A stretch of 6,575 nucleotides of DNA. Origin: Bacteroidota bacterium (lineage in GTDB: Bacteria; Bacteroidota; Bacteroidia; Bacteroidales; UBA10428). Positions 5,677-6,575 of the stretch are shown here, piece after piece (within the stretch, counting starts at the first letter, position 1; each line of letters begins with the position of its first letter). Location: positions 1 through 6,575 of the forward strand of contig JAHEEB010000243.1 in the NCBI GenBank assembly GCA_024640925.1, written 5' to 3'. The notes under the pieces were generated by a model. That model had not been told where the DNA came from. It did not search any database and saw nothing but the letters and a program-made list of their open reading frames with translations. The translations under genes were made by a program, and so were the position numbers.

Positions 5677-6447
5677 ATGGCATTACATTCATTAGAGAAC
5701 GATCCCGAATATCTGAACCTGCAAACAGAGATGGTTCGTATGCAAAAATGGGTCAGGGATAACCGTAAGCGTATAGTAGTGATGTTTGAAGGTCGCGATA
5801 CGGCGGGAAAAGGAGGAGCAATAATGAGGTTTGTCCGTTTCCTGAATCCCCGTTATTATCGGATAGTTGCTTTATCAAAACCAACTGATTTGGAAAAGGG
5901 TCAATGGTTTTTCCAACGTTATATTAAGGAATTGCCCAATCCGGGAGAAATAATATTTTTTGATCGTAGTTGGTATAACAGGGCTGTTGTAGAACCTGTT
6001 ATGGGCTTTTGTACAAAGGAGCAATATGAATTATTTCTGAAACAGGTTGTCTCTGTTGAAGATATGCTTATAGAGGATGGAATTAAAATAATAAAACTCT
6101 GGTTTTCTATCGACTTGGAAGAGCAACACAGACGTTTGGAAGAAAGAAAAACCAATCCTCTGAAACAATGGAAACTTAGCACTGTTGACATACAGGCGCA
6201 GTTAAAATGGGATGAATATACCCGCTATAAGTTGGAAATGTTCAGATATACTGCCACACCCAAGTGTCCATGGGTTGTTATTAAAGGCAATATTAAAGAC
6301 CATGCCCGAAAAGAAGCTATGCGTTACCTTTTAAACTCGTTGGATTATTCGCTTAAGGGAAATACCGGTGAACGATTAACCCCAGATTCTAAAATTGTAA
6401 CTGTTTTTACTCATCCAGTAGAGGATTATGATCAGCACTCTACCTGA
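5677..6447 (+). CDS. ppk2: Polyphosphate kinase 2 family protein (probably class I)
   Basis: PPK2 enzymes move phosphate between inorganic polyphosphate and nucleotides in the cytoplasm, typically making ATP or GTP from the diphosphate at the expense of polyphosphate. The 256-residue, single-domain P-loop kinase shows Walker A GRDTAGKGG at 39-47 (catalytic-site D41, K45), the Walker B-like FFDRSWYNRA at 94-103 with D96 and R97, VMGFCT at 108-113, and the arginine-rich lid LEERKTNPLKQWKLS at 154-168. The C-terminal WDEYTRYKLEMF and PWVVIKGN (from 178 and 198) complete the family pattern. The GRD-x-AGKGG form fits class I (NDP-phosphorylating) better than the GMDAAGKDG form of class III; this is recalled, not tested. 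An in-frame TAA at 5668 fixes the start. It lies 34 bp after the isomerase gene on the same strand, so co-transcription is likely. No metabolic link between the two products is evident. Confidence 0.93.
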   Translation: MALHSLENDPEYLNLQTEMVRMQKWVRDNRKRIVVMFEGRDTAGKGGAIMRFVRFLNPRYYRIVALSKPTDLEKGQWFFQRYIKELPNPGEIIFFDRSWYNRAVVEPVMGFCTKEQYELFLKQVVSVEDMLIEDGIKIIKLWFSIDLEEQHRRLEERKTNPLKQWKLSTVDIQAQLKWDEYTRYKLEMFRYTATPKCPWVVIKGNIKDHARKEAMRYLLNSLDYSLKGNTGERLTPDSKIVTVFTHPVEDYDQHST

Positions 6448-6495
6448 CAAAATGCAGAATTTTTTATCGTGGGATAAGTAATATTGAATAATTAG

Positions 6496-6503
6496 TATCT
6501 TCG
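6496..6503 (+). promoter_or_regulatory. Possible -7 element before the gene at the right edge
   Basis: TATCTTCG matches TAnnTTTG at all but one defined position. It lies 31 bp before the ATG at 6527, which would place the transcription start near 6510 and leave a short leader. No well-spaced -33 TTG is present (TTG at 6484-6486 is too close), so the call is tentative. Confidence 0.35.
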
Positions 6504-6526
6504 TGAGATTATTTTCAAATGAAGTG

Positions 6527-6575
6527 ATGGAGAACTGGAACTATACACCTGTGGCAATTATCTATTTTGCTTCAG
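6527..6575 (+). CDS. Start of an unidentified gene (partial, runs off right edge)
   Basis: Sixteen codons are visible, reading MENWNYTPVAIIYFAS, and the frame stays open to the edge. The segment after residue 8 is hydrophobic (VAIIYFAS), which could begin a membrane segment or a buried strand. A -7-like element lies 31 bp upstream, which supports a real start. The ATG at 6519 cannot be used because it meets a stop two codons later. It follows the kinase gene by 79 bp on the same strand. Function cannot be assigned from 16 residues. Confidence 0.4.
   Translation, partial: MENWNYTPVAIIYFAS

Noticed and set aside
5919..6191. Minus-strand open frame of 90 codons
   Set aside because: It is antisense to the conserved core of the polyphosphate kinase; a shadow frame.
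6519..6526. ATG at 6519 as start of the right-edge gene
   Set aside because: The frame reads ATG AAG TGA and stops at once; the ATG at 6527 stays open.
1..6575. CRISPR arrays, tRNA/rRNA genes, insertion sequences, toxin-antitoxin or phage-defence systems
   Set aside because: I looked for regularly spaced repeats, cloverleaf structures, transposase motifs with terminal repeats and small paired genes, and found none.

Overview
The window looks like chromosomal DNA from a member of the Bacteroidota. The strongest evidence is the C-terminal type IX secretion (T9SS) sorting domain on the large secreted enzyme, because that system is confined to this phylum. Supporting signs are AT-rich spacers, start codons without clear Shine-Dalgarno sequences, and an exact match to the Bacteroidota -7 promoter element (TAnnTTTG). 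Genus cannot be determined from the sequence.

Layout. Positions 1-1317 (minus) hold the first 439 codons of glucose-6-phosphate dehydrogenase (zwf), cut by the left edge. Positions 1393-1938 (minus) hold a RimJ/RimL-type GNAT acetyltransferase that lies upstream of zwf on the same strand. A 346-bp AT-rich divergent spacer follows. It ends in a candidate -7 promoter element that directly abuts a perfect 26-bp palindrome of LacI/GalR-operator type. Positions 2285-4312 (plus) encode a 675-residue secreted, fungal-like CE15 glucuronoyl esterase with a C-terminal jelly-roll-like module and a T9SS sorting domain. A 328-bp spacer with small dyads, one a perfect 9-bp-arm inverted repeat, separates it from a type 2 isopentenyl-diphosphate isomerase (4641-5642, plus). 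That gene is followed after 34 bp by a PPK2-family polyphosphate kinase (5677-6447, plus), so the two are probably co-transcribed. A further plus-strand gene appears to start at 6527 and runs off the right edge.

How the genes fit together. The esterase would be exported and act on 4-O-methylglucuronoyl esters that join glucuronoxylan to lignin. The operator suggests that sugar-responsive repression controls it as a stand-alone unit. The flanking genes are housekeeping: oxidative pentose phosphate pathway, isoprenoid precursors, and polyphosphate/nucleotide energy. The esterase therefore looks like an accessory enzyme placed between core genes rather than part of a visible polysaccharide utilisation locus, since no SusC/SusD pair or other CAZyme is present here. 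The most notable item is the operator-promoter arrangement in front of this modular, fungal-like esterase. I saw no tRNA, rRNA, CRISPR array, insertion sequence or clearly undescribed multi-gene system.
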